In this document: positions 50,932 to 59,084 of the stretch, in pieces
Layout of the letters: every line of letters begins with the position of its first letter
How positions within the stretch are numbered: position 1 is the stretch's first letter
Assembly: GCA_964564895.1 (NCBI GenBank)
Contig: CAZMCB010000001.1
Coordinates: forward strand, 27,434 to 91,433
Direction of reading: 5' to 3'
DNA length: 64,000 nucleotides
Origin: UBA2277 sp964564895
GTDB lineage: Bacteria; Patescibacteriota; Microgenomatia; UBA1400; MFAQ01
Made by a program: the position numbers and the translations under genes
Notes under the pieces: generated by a model
Database searches by the model: none
Seen by the model: only the letters and a program-made list of their open reading frames with translations
What the model was told of the DNA's origin: nothing

Positions 50932-52633
50932 GTTTTCTTTTGAAGATGGCATAAAGGCAAAGTGGAAGAAAAATAATTGTCAGGATATTTCCAACAAGAC
51001 GAACTGGTGAGTTTGTAAGACGAGCATAGATTTGGTGTTCTCCTTTTGGAACTTTGAAAGTAATTAAGCCTAACTCATTGTTGTGATCTATGGCAACCTT
51101 TTTGCCGTCGACTTTGACTACCCAACCTGGAAAATCAAAAAGAGATAGAGTAACAGTGGTGTCTTCTGAGTTTTGTAGTGTAAAGCGTTGCCAGTTTGTC
51201 CCTTTAGTGAAGAAAAGAAAATCAGCAAAACCATTGGATACTACCGGAAGGTTTGGTGCGGGGCTGGTGGGTGGATGAGAAGCAAAAATTGGGAGGTAGT
51301 CGTAGATACTTGTGGTCATCTGTTTGTCCCAAGTGATTCCGGAGTATTTTTCTTCAATTGTTATATTGAACCATTTTGAAGGAGTGAAAAAAGAGAGATT
51401 TAGAAGCACTAAAAAGATAATCGTTGTTCCAATGATTATTAACGATTGCTTTGTCTTTTGACCTACTAGGATAGAGCCTGCGATTACGGCAAAAAAAGTA
51501 TTTGCCAGTACTAAAAAGCGCCATGGGAATTGAAGGTATACAAGAGGAGTGGCTATTGTCCAGATAAAGGAAGATTTTTCGTGGGTCATGAAGGAAGTAA
51601 AAAGACCAAGAATAAAAAATGTTAGAACAATAGAGAATATTTTTTTATCTTTTCGAGCGTATTTGAGAAAAGCAATAACTAAAGCTGTAAGTACAAAAAT
51701 AATGATAATAGGCCCAAAGAAAAAAGATAGATCATCATGAGGACCAATAACTGATGAGCCAACTCCCCAAAAAGTTGAGGTAAATAGCTGACTGATGGAT
51801 ACGAAATGTGCCCGATAATCAAAGTATCCTCCTAACATTGTTTCTGTGTGAGCAAATTGTTTTTCCAGTACTACGGGCAGGAAGAAGAAAGCAGCAATAA
51901 GTCCTCCCCAGACTAGTGATAGACCAAATTTGAATATATGAACTAGCGTTGTTTTGTTGATTCTGAGCTTGTCGTATTGAAAAAGAAAAACTAAAAACAA
52001 TATCACTAATGCTGGAGAAAAAATGAGGGTGCTTATATTGTGACTTAGTATTAGTAAACCGAAAGAAAGAGCTAGTAAAGCTGATTTTTTTATGGTGAAC
52101 TCTTTGGCTAGATTGTATGAAGCAAGAATTACAAGAGGAATAAACACAAAGGCCCATGACTCACCCATAGCACCACGAGAGTAAAGATCGGATGCTCGAT
52201 ATGGAGCATAAGCATAGATTAGCGCCGATAATACTCCACCCCACCTACCCCAAAGTCTATTTCCGAGCAAAAACATAGCTAAATTTCCAAGTATCAGGGA
52301 AAGAATAAAACCCAATTTGACTGAATCAAAAACACCAACCCCCAAAAGATTCGCAGCGGCCATGACGTAATAACTAAATGGTCCGTAGTAATTAAACTGA
52401 GGATAACCGTAGGCATAACCCATGCTAGGTACCCACCGACAAGGAATCTGAAAATCTTTGATGCACTTGACCATCTCGGTCACACGGATTGCTTGCATAT
52501 CATCGTGCATGGCGAATGTACCGGGCCTAAAAAGAGAGGTGACAGTAGGAAGAGTAAGAACAACAACTAAGAAAGGCAATAACCATTGCTTGTTTTTTAG
52601 GAAAAAATTTTTTAAGCGATCCTTAATACTCAT
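50924..52633 (-). CDS. PTPS-related GT-C-like membrane protein, paralogue 3 of 3
   Basis: A 569-residue membrane protein with TFAMHDDMQAIRVTEMVKCI, IPCRWVPSMGYAYGYPQFNY, YAPYRASDLYSRGAMGESWA, HNISTLIFSPALVILFLV and a C-terminal LSLFDFPGWVVKVDGKKVAI. The start is set at the ATG at 52633 (11-nt overlap with the PMT gene upstream); the frame remains open to 52660 but those residues are unlike the paralogues. It aligns along its full length with paralogue 2, including HDD, PCRW and the Arg-Gly-Ala-x-x-Glu block, so the pair arose after paralogue 1 split off. Confidence 0.72.
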   Translation of the reverse strand: MSIKDRLKNFFLKNKQWLLPFLVVVLTLPTVTSLFRPGTFAMHDDMQAIRVTEMVKCIKDFQIPCRWVPSMGYAYGYPQFNYYGPFSYYVMAAANLLGVGVFDSVKLGFILSLILGNLAMFLLGNRLWGRWGGVLSALIYAYAPYRASDLYSRGAMGESWAFVFIPLVILASYNLAKEFTIKKSALLALSFGLLILSHNISTLIFSPALVILFLVFLFQYDKLRINKTTLVHIFKFGLSLVWGGLIAAFFFLPVVLEKQFAHTETMLGGYFDYRAHFVSISQLFTSTFWGVGSSVIGPHDDLSFFFGPIIIIFVLTALVIAFLKYARKDKKIFSIVLTFFILGLFTSFMTHEKSSFIWTIATPLVYLQFPWRFLVLANTFFAVIAGSILVGQKTKQSLIIIGTTIIFLVLLNLSFFTPSKWFNITIEEKYSGITWDKQMTTSIYDYLPIFASHPPTSPAPNLPVVSNGFADFLFFTKGTNWQRFTLQNSEDTTVTLSLFDFPGWVVKVDGKKVAIDHNNELGLITFKVPKGEHQIYARLTNSPVRLVGNILTIIFLPLCLYAIFKRKHE

Positions 52634-54122
52634 AGAATTGCAGAGCCTCCGCGGTGCCATCTATCCTAGCCGGCTTGGGATATTCTTTGATTAATTTCAA
52701 ACGTTCCACAATTGAAGGCTGCATGTGATTTCTGGATTTGTTGATTACAAAGTATCTTTTGTTTTTTGGATCTGTGTTTACTAAACCTTCAGGAATAGTG
52801 ATAATCGAAGGATTGGAACCGACGATGGTGATATTGCTGTGACCGTTGGTGTAGATTTGAAGGCCATCAGGAAGAGTACCAAAAAAACCTTCAGTAAAAA
52901 CCACTACGTTCTCCCCTTTTGATTCTTGTTCGATTAAATATGCTGCAACTTCTTTTTGGCCCCAGCCTGCAGTCCATTCCTCAAGATACCCATTGCGCAT
53001 ATCGAAGGAAAGAGGGGCTTTGGTTGGTGTAAAAACACTAAGAATAGAAAAAACTAATGGCACAACTACAAGAATAAACGACGAAAGTTTAATTAGAATC
53101 CCTTTTCGAGTAACTAACCAGTTTAGGCCGATACTAATAATTGGTACAAGAGGTAAAACAGCAAACAATGCGTAACGACTGGTGTAAACCTTTGCAATGG
53201 AACCTTGGGCGACAAGAGGGAGAAGTGAAACCAACAGTAGAAAGAGCGATGTCAAACGGGTTTTTTTGGGAATGAAGCCAAAAATTAGAGCAAGTAATAG
53301 TGTTGGTGAAAAAAGTAACCATAACCAGTTTATGGTTTTTGCTAAATTATTTAGAAGAGGGTCTAGTGGATGCCTTAGGATCTCTTGCCAAGTAAATAAA
53401 TAGTCTTGATTTCGAGCTCCAATCATTTGGAATGCCGGCCCAAGACGAAGAATGCCATACATCAGCTGAGAAATTACGATAACTGCAAACAAACCTAGAC
53501 AGAGATTAACGAAAGATTTTAGTTTGTCAGCTTTGGGGCGAAAAAAGAAAACTAAAGCGACCGCGAGCCAAGCGTAAAAGAAAATCGCGGGCGATTTTGT
53601 AAGAAGCCCTCCACCAAGAGCAAATCCTAAAATCATGGCGTGGTCGAGTTTTCTGGTTTTGGCAAAAAGAGCAGAAAGGCCAAGCGACCAAACACCAAAC
53701 ATGGCTAGCATTGAGTCTGCGAGTGCCATCCGATCGAAAAACACTGAAAATGGAAGTACCGAATACGTAAGAAGAGTAAGAGCGACAACAAGAAAATTTC
53801 CAAAAAGAACATACGAGAGAAAACCTAGACCTAACAGAGTACCAAAGCCTGTAGCTACGGAAACAAGGCGACCAGCAACCAATGGATCATCTGTTAGTTT
53901 AAAAAATGGAATAGTGGCCCACATAAAGAGTGGTTGTTTACCATCTGTTTGGGGTAAAAATCTAAGGCTCGCTTCGTTTTTCATGACCTGAGACCAGCGA
54001 ATATAGATGGCTTCATCAACGAAAACAGGAATATTATTTAGCTTTGAGAGTCTTAAAAAAAAGAACAAGCCAAAAGCCAGAAGAGAAATAAGAATTATCC
54101 AGAATGTTTTATTTTTGATCAT
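52623..54122 (-). CDS. PMT-like GT-C glycosyltransferase
   Basis: A 499-residue membrane protein with about 11 helices. IPVFVDEAIYIRWSQVMKNE has the Asp36-Glu37 pair and the Tyr/Arg that follow it in ArnT-like enzymes; FLPQTDGKQPLFMWATIPFF gives the Gly-Lys-x-Pro-Leu segment that is the classical second GT39/PMT_2 motif. VFFDRMALADSMLAMFGVWS is the third. It is the best match to canonical ArnT/PMT of all GT-C genes in this window. The C-terminal soluble part is about 110 residues (WGQKEVAAYLIEQESKGENV). Overlap with the GT2 gene is 14 nt. Confidence 0.84.
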   Translation of the reverse strand: MIKNKTFWIILISLLAFGLFFFLRLSKLNNIPVFVDEAIYIRWSQVMKNEASLRFLPQTDGKQPLFMWATIPFFKLTDDPLVAGRLVSVATGFGTLLGLGFLSYVLFGNFLVVALTLLTYSVLPFSVFFDRMALADSMLAMFGVWSLGLSALFAKTRKLDHAMILGFALGGGLLTKSPAIFFYAWLAVALVFFFRPKADKLKSFVNLCLGLFAVIVISQLMYGILRLGPAFQMIGARNQDYLFTWQEILRHPLDPLLNNLAKTINWLWLLFSPTLLLALIFGFIPKKTRLTSLFLLLVSLLPLVAQGSIAKVYTSRYALFAVLPLVPIISIGLNWLVTRKGILIKLSSFILVVVPLVFSILSVFTPTKAPLSFDMRNGYLEEWTAGWGQKEVAAYLIEQESKGENVVVFTEGFFGTLPDGLQIYTNGHSNITIVGSNPSIITIPEGLVNTDPKNKRYFVINKSRNHMQPSIVERLKLIKEYPKPARIDGTAEALQFYEY

Positions 54123-54870
54123 ACAATCCTTTTAGATCATTAATTTTGACGCTTAAAATTTGTTTTAACATGTCAGTTGATTCCTTGAAAAACCTTTTGT
54201 CCTTCCCTGTAGAGGTGTCTTCGTCTTTCCACTCAACATCGACTTCCTTTAAACGATTGCCGTATTTTTCGGCTAAGAAAAGTAGTTCGACATCAAACGC
54301 AGAAACCGACCATCCCTTGGAGATTTTTTTATCTGACATAACGGAAAGTTTGGGAAAAATTTTCTTGGCGACTGCCGTATTAAAAGCTTTGAAGCCACAC
54401 TGTGTATCGACAACATCACGGAGTAAGAATAAACCTCGTACAAAGCGAAAACCCCACGAAGTGAGCTGACGGTACCAAGGAAAGTTGGCTCTGGCTTTGC
54501 CACGAGAACCAAAAACAACGGTGTAGCCTTCATCGAACCAAGGGAGTAGTTTTTCTACTTCTTTGAGAGGAGTTGATTGATCCATGTCGGTAAAAAGGAC
54601 GATTTCACCTTTGGCAGCTTTTATGCCGGCGTAAACTGCTTTGGCCTTGCCACCATGTGGATTAGGAAGGACTCTAAACCCCGAATGACTTCTGGCGAAA
54701 GTTTGCGCAATCTCTCGGCTGCCATCGGTAGAACCATCGTCACTGATGATCACTTCGTAGTCGTAGCTAACTTTTTTGAGATATGTGTAAACTTCTTCAA
54801 GAACTCCCCTATCAAGATTTTCTTTTTCGTTGAAGTTTGGGATGACAATCGATAGTTTTATTGCTGACAT
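54109..54870 (-). CDS. ALG5-like polyprenyl-phosphate glycosyltransferase (GT2)
   Basis: A 253-residue soluble GT2: LSIVIPNFNEKENLDRGVLE, YEVIISDDGSTDGSREIAQT, NPHGGKAKAVYAGIKAAKGE, VLFTDMDQSTPLKEVEKLLP and VDTQCGFKAFNTAVAKKIFP. GGKAxAVxxG and the TDMDxSTP metal site are those of ALG5-type dolichyl-phosphate glucosyltransferases and their bacterial relatives. It probably makes a polyprenyl-phosphate hexose for the GT-C enzyme whose gene it overlaps. A 3-nt gap separates it from orn. Confidence 0.87.
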   Translation of the reverse strand: MSAIKLSIVIPNFNEKENLDRGVLEEVYTYLKKVSYDYEVIISDDGSTDGSREIAQTFARSHSGFRVLPNPHGGKAKAVYAGIKAAKGEIVLFTDMDQSTPLKEVEKLLPWFDEGYTVVFGSRGKARANFPWYRQLTSWGFRFVRGLFLLRDVVDTQCGFKAFNTAVAKKIFPKLSVMSDKKISKGWSVSAFDVELLFLAEKYGNRLKEVDVEWKDEDTSTGKDKRFFKESTDMLKQILSVKINDLKGLYDQK

Positions 54871-54873
54871 AGT

Positions 54874-55413
54874 TTATTTGAATACCTGGGCCTTGTAATA
54901 TTTTAACTCATCTATCGACTCGAGAATGTCATCGTGAGCTCGATGAGTTTCTTCTTTGTGAAAGGCAGGAAGGGATGGATACCAACGAAGAGCTAGTTCT
55001 TTGATGGTGGTCACATCAATAATGCGATAGTGTACAAAGGCAGCAAGGCGAGGCATATGTAGTCTTAAAAATTCACGATCAATATGAACTGAGTTTCCAG
55101 CTAATAAAGCCGTATTTGAAGGGCTGATTTTTTTGAGAAATTGGAGAGTTTGTTCCTCGGCTTCAGCTAAAGTGATTTTTGAGTCGTGTATTTCGTTTAG
55201 AAGGCCTGACTCGGCAAAGTGTTCTTGATTCCATGCAATCATGTTATTTAGAACTGAGCTTGGCTGGTTGATAACCAGATCAGGACCTTCGGCTAAAACA
55301 TTTAATTCTCCGTCTGTCACTATCGTCGCAATCTCAACGATCTGATCTTTTTCAGGATTGAGCCCTGTCATTTCTAGATCTATCCAGATTAATTTTCCGT
55401 TGGTACTGCTCAT
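54874..55413 (-). CDS. orn: Oligoribonuclease
   Basis: A 179-residue DEDDh 3'-5' exoribonuclease that degrades di- to pentanucleotides, including pGpG. All catalytic residues are present: Asp12 and Glu14 in LIWIDLEMTGLNP, Asp112 in GNSVHIDREFLRL, His157 and Asp162 in THRAHDDILESIDELKYY. Its length is normal for the family (about 180). It is a housekeeping gene inserted in the middle of a glycosyltransferase operon, with an ATGA overlap with the PMT gene upstream, so its expression should follow that of the glycan genes. Confidence 0.95.
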   Translation of the reverse strand: MSSTNGKLIWIDLEMTGLNPEKDQIVEIATIVTDGELNVLAEGPDLVINQPSSVLNNMIAWNQEHFAESGLLNEIHDSKITLAEAEEQTLQFLKKISPSNTALLAGNSVHIDREFLRLHMPRLAAFVHYRIIDVTTIKELALRWYPSLPAFHKEETHRAHDDILESIDELKYYKAQVFK

Positions 55414-56885
55414 CTTGTGTGTTCTAGTTTGTATATTTTTAAGTAATCAATTTGCCATGTAGAAACAACGTGTGATGGTCCAAAAACTGCTATCTGCCAG
55501 TCTGGATTACCTTCAGGTTGACATTTTTCTCCGTCTTCACAGATGACGAAAAGCTGATCAACAATCTTGTCTTCCCCTCTTACTAGCTTGGCCTGTTTGT
55601 TTTCTAGGAAGTAGCGATAGGATTCATCGTAGTTATTTTTGGAAATCAGTCCAAAGTTAAACTCCTGCCCTTGGGATTCTTGAATAATAAGGTCGGCAGC
55701 TTGCTCTGTCCTTCTTAGCTGGTAATTGGGATTGCCGAAAGCTGGGCTGGTGCGAAGAGCATTGAAAACAAGAATAGCAAAGAGAGTGATAAATACCCAT
55801 TTAAAAACCGGATTCATCTTAACTACCGACGAGAAGAGTGCTCCAGAAAGTAGAAAAACAGCTGGGTATACCAGTCCTAAGTAGTGAATATATATTGGCT
55901 GATTGTAAAGACTCAAGCCTAAAATGGTAAATAATATCCAAGAAGTAATAATCTGGATGGATGGTTTTTTGCGGTTTATCAGAATATAAAACGCTGAAAT
56001 TGCACAAAGGATAATAGTAACGATCAATTTTGGTTTTTCATTTCCGGTGAGGAGAGAACTTTGGGTGAAAGAGAAAAGAGTAAAGGGCTTTGTGAGTGAG
56101 TCGGCGAGATTGAATACTCCGGACTTGGCTGAGAGCATCGCCTTAAGTGCAGAGAGATTCATACCAGAGTGCTTAAGATCAAAGAGAACCAAAGGAGACA
56201 TGAAAGCTAAGAATATTAAAACGGCAAATATCGTGTGTTTTGTAAAAGATTTTGCGGGGAGTTTTTCTTTTTTTAATCTAATGAGCGACAAAATCCAGAA
56301 AAGACCAAGTGTGGGTAAAAGAAGAAGCCCTAGATAGTGCATCTGGAGCGCAAAAGCGGCACTAGCACCAATTATGGGTAGCCAGAAATATTTTTTATTT
56401 TGCCAGATTTGATAAATGCCCCAGATACACAGGAGAGCAAAAAAGGGCATGGGGTTTGGATTCCAAGATGTTCGACCATAAATAATGGCAACCGGTGAAA
56501 CTGCGAAAAATACACTTGCGACCAAGGCTGCTTCTTTTCCAAACCATTTTCTGGCCACAAACCATGTAAAAAGAATTGTGAGAACACTTAGGAGAGCAAC
56601 CATAATAGCGGGTCCAACAGGATTGAAATTACTTAAGAAAAGTGCCGGAACCATCATGTAGTAATAAAGAGGGCCTAGATACATATTACCGACACTTGTT
56701 TGGGGACCAATAAAAACTAGATTGCCATCTCTTATGATGTCTCTCACGATACGGACATCACGACCCTCGTCACCTAAGAACGTCATGAAGCCATCTATCT
56801 TGAATAACCTTAGGAAAAGAGCAAGGGCAAGAATGACCAATAAAAATGCAAACTCAATTTTATTTTTTCTAATCCAGTTGATCAT
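55410..56885 (-). CDS. PMT-like GT-C glycosyltransferase, tandem copy A
   Basis: A 491-residue membrane protein with about 11 helices. MTFLGDEGRDVRIVRDIIRD contains the Asp39-Glu40 pair, VFIGPQTSVGNMYLGPLYYY the Gly-Pro loop, and GRTSWNPNPMPFFALLCIWG the Asn-Pro-Asn-Pro block. The soluble tail ends with LFVICEDGEKCQPEGNPDWQ, with two Cys likely to form a disulfide, then IDYLKIYKLEH. It is a close tandem paralogue of the next gene upstream, with long identical DNA stretches between 56380 and 56570. Overlaps orn and its sister by 4 nt each. Confidence 0.82.
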   Translation of the reverse strand: MINWIRKNKIEFAFLLVILALALFLRLFKIDGFMTFLGDEGRDVRIVRDIIRDGNLVFIGPQTSVGNMYLGPLYYYMMVPALFLSNFNPVGPAIMVALLSVLTILFTWFVARKWFGKEAALVASVFFAVSPVAIIYGRTSWNPNPMPFFALLCIWGIYQIWQNKKYFWLPIIGASAAFALQMHYLGLLLLPTLGLFWILSLIRLKKEKLPAKSFTKHTIFAVLIFLAFMSPLVLFDLKHSGMNLSALKAMLSAKSGVFNLADSLTKPFTLFSFTQSSLLTGNEKPKLIVTIILCAISAFYILINRKKPSIQIITSWILFTILGLSLYNQPIYIHYLGLVYPAVFLLSGALFSSVVKMNPVFKWVFITLFAILVFNALRTSPAFGNPNYQLRRTEQAADLIIQESQGQEFNFGLISKNNYDESYRYFLENKQAKLVRGEDKIVDQLFVICEDGEKCQPEGNPDWQIAVFGPSHVVSTWQIDYLKIYKLEHTR

Positions 56886-58351
56886 TTTGCGTGTATTAAA
56901 CGATAGACTTTAATATTATCAATATTCCACTGATTCTCAATCTGAGTAGTGCCCAACGTATTGATTAGATCTTGCTGTGGGCCTTCTAAGTAACAGTTTA
57001 CTTCATCTTCGCAGATGACAAATATCTGGTTTGTTTGTATGTCTTTGGAGGGCAGGGGCGTTATCTTGTTTTCCAAAAAATACAGATATGACTGATCATA
57101 ATTCTGAATTGAGACTACTTCGAAATTAAAAGGCTCCCCTTTTGATTCTTTAATTATTAAACCTGCGATTTGTTCTGCCTTTTGGAGTTGGCGATTTGGA
57201 GTACTGAAGGTCGGACAAATTCGCAAATTATTTATGGCGATAACCAACAGAATAACTTGGGGTAGATATTTAATTGGCCATTTACTTTTGATAATTATGG
57301 CTGAGACTGCTCCGAATAGGATAAATACTGCTGGGAAAATTGTTCCAAGATAGTGAATTAAAACCGGATAGTTTAATAAACTTAAACCAGAAATTATAAA
57401 TAGTAGCCAGACCGAAATAATCTTGATGTGATTTTGATGATAATTTTTGTAGAGATAGATGAAGACAGACAGACAAAATACAAGAGTGACTACCACACTA
57501 TTACTGACACTCCCTACAAGAAGTGAGGTTGAAAGAGAAAATACTGAGTAAAGCTTGGAAAAGAAATGATTTAGACTAAAAGCAGCCGAATCGACAGAAA
57601 ATAATGATAAGAATGCTTGAAAATTTATCCCTTTATTACTTATTTCAAAAAATAGTAAAGGGGACATTAGGATAAAGAAAATGACTATGGAGAGAATGGT
57701 ATTTTTGACATACTTATTTACTGATAGTCTTTGTTTTCTTATTTTTTGAAGAGAAAGAAACCAAAATATACAAATTGTGGGAAACAAAAGAAATGCGGTG
57801 TAGTGCATCTGAAGAGCAAAAGCGGCACTGGCGCCGACAATGGGAAGCCAGAAATATTTTTTATTTTGCCAGACTTGATAAATGCCCCAGATACAAATAA
57901 GGGAAAAAAGTGGCAGAGGGTTAGGGTTCCATGAACACTGGCTATAGTCAATAGCGACAGGTGAGATTGAGTAAAAAATAGCGGATATGCCGGCAGCAAC
58001 TTTACCAAACCATTTTCTGGCCACAAACCATGTAAATAGAATTGTCAGAACATTTAGAATAATTACCATAACGACGGGACCAACAGGACTGAAATTGGAG
58101 AGAAGTAAGGCTGGAGCCATGAGATAGTAATAAAGTGGACCTAAAGAAATATTACCGATGCTTGATGAAGGACCAATTAATAGAGAGTTTCCTTTTGTAA
58201 CAAATTCACGAACTATACGAACATCTCTTCCTTGATCACCTAAAAATGTCATAACTTGATCGATATGGAAGATGCGAAGGAAGAAGGCGCCGATCAGGAC
58301 AACAAACAAGAAAGTAAATTCATACTTATTCTTTTTGATCCAACTGATCAT
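56882..58351 (-). CDS. PMT-like GT-C glycosyltransferase, tandem copy B (DE to DQ)
   Basis: A 489-residue membrane protein that aligns end to end with copy A. MTFLGDQGRDVRIVREFVTK has Gln40 where copy A has the Glu of the acidic pair; LLIGPSSSIGNISLGPLYYY, SQCSWNPNPLPLFSLICIWG and the tail IFVICEDEVNCYLEGPQQDL are otherwise conserved, including the two tail Cys. The Glu-to-Gln change at a motif expected to hold catalytic or metal-binding acid may alter or abolish activity, but the reading frame is intact and the rest is well preserved, so the gene does not look decayed. Confidence 0.82.
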   Translation of the reverse strand: MISWIKKNKYEFTFLFVVLIGAFFLRIFHIDQVMTFLGDQGRDVRIVREFVTKGNSLLIGPSSSIGNISLGPLYYYLMAPALLLSNFSPVGPVVMVIILNVLTILFTWFVARKWFGKVAAGISAIFYSISPVAIDYSQCSWNPNPLPLFSLICIWGIYQVWQNKKYFWLPIVGASAAFALQMHYTAFLLFPTICIFWFLSLQKIRKQRLSVNKYVKNTILSIVIFFILMSPLLFFEISNKGINFQAFLSLFSVDSAAFSLNHFFSKLYSVFSLSTSLLVGSVSNSVVVTLVFCLSVFIYLYKNYHQNHIKIISVWLLFIISGLSLLNYPVLIHYLGTIFPAVFILFGAVSAIIIKSKWPIKYLPQVILLVIAINNLRICPTFSTPNRQLQKAEQIAGLIIKESKGEPFNFEVVSIQNYDQSYLYFLENKITPLPSKDIQTNQIFVICEDEVNCYLEGPQQDLINTLGTTQIENQWNIDNIKVYRLIHAK

Positions 58352-59058
58352 TTGATTTTTCGCCAGAGTCTAAACAGGTCGATGAAACTCTGGACAATAA
58401 CGTTTAGCTTGGCACCGGTGGCTTCACCAAATTTTCGAGGGTAGTGTTGGACGCCGATTTCGACAATTTTGAAACCGGCTTTTTTGGCTTTGATTAAAAA
58501 TTCTGAACTAATAAAAGCTCCTCTTTCACTCTCGAGCTTGGGGATACTGTCGACGACTTTTTTGGAGATAAGCTTGAAGCCGCAGTCGATGTCGCGAACA
58601 TTTAGACCAAAAAGCATGAAGACAATTAACTGCCAAGTTTTGGAGTTTAGAATACGAGTAAATGGAACTTTTCGTTTTAGGTAGTAACCAATGACCATGT
58701 CTGCTTTGGTTTTTTCTTGAGTGTCGATAAAACGAGTGATTTCTTTGAAATTGAATTGGCCGTCAGAATCGATGAAGGAAATCCATGGGTATTTGCAGCC
58801 ATAGAGACCACTCTTGAAGGCAGCACCGTAGCCTCTGTTGGGATTGTGATGAATGACGGAGATGTTTTTATTTTTTTTGGCTAGACTATCAGCGATACTT
58901 CCAGTTTTATCCTTAGAGCCGTCATCTACGATGACTATCTCCCATTCGGACACATTTTTTTTGAGATTTTCTATTACGTTTTTGACTGTCCGTTCTAGAT
59001 TTGCCTCTTCATTGTATGCAGGCAAGAACACGGACAATTTTTCTATTTGTCTCGTCAT
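58348..59058 (-). CDS. DPM1/ALG5-like polyprenyl-phosphate glycosyltransferase (GT2)
   Basis: A 236-residue soluble GT2: KLSVFLPAYNEEANLERTVK, WEIVIVDDGSKDKTGSIADS, NPNRGYGAAFKSGLYGCKYP, ISFIDSDGQFNFKEITRFID and VRDIDCGFKLISKKVVDSIP. This is the pattern of bacterial polyprenyl-phosphate hexose synthases. The ATG at 59058 is preferred over a GTG at 59064, because the -10 box ends 7 nt before the ATG. It is the first gene of the operon that continues to 42039, so its product may be the donor for the following PMT-like pair. Confidence 0.87.
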   Translation of the reverse strand: MTRQIEKLSVFLPAYNEEANLERTVKNVIENLKKNVSEWEIVIVDDGSKDKTGSIADSLAKKNKNISVIHHNPNRGYGAAFKSGLYGCKYPWISFIDSDGQFNFKEITRFIDTQEKTKADMVIGYYLKRKVPFTRILNSKTWQLIVFMLFGLNVRDIDCGFKLISKKVVDSIPKLESERGAFISSEFLIKAKKAGFKIVEIGVQHYPRKFGEATGAKLNVIVQSFIDLFRLWRKIK

Positions 59059-59075
59059 ACTCACAAGTATATACT
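59047..59075. promoter_or_regulatory. Bidirectional promoter on a palindromic -10 box
   Basis: AGTATATACT (59066-59075) is a perfect palindrome and contains TATACT on both strands. On the plus strand it has TTGTCT (59047-59052) with a 17-nt spacer and ends 9 nt before the ATG at 59085. On the minus strand it ends 7 nt before the ATG at 59058. Both operons therefore share one -10 core in a 26-bp gap. Confidence 0.6.
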
Positions 59076-59084
59076 AAAGGGTAG

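Noticed and set aside
51819..52157. A 112-residue minus-strand frame inside the PTPS-related gene
   Set aside because: It is an out-of-frame shadow, rich in Ser, Phe and Cys, without conserved pattern.
53635..53991. A 118-residue plus-strand frame
   Set aside because: It is antisense to the PMT-like gene 52623-54122, with an Arg/Ser-rich composition and no family features.
56372..58026. Matching alternate-frame open frames in both tandem PMT copies (56372-56587 and 57739-58026)
   Set aside because: They look alike only because the underlying DNA of the two paralogues is nearly identical; the composition is not protein-like.
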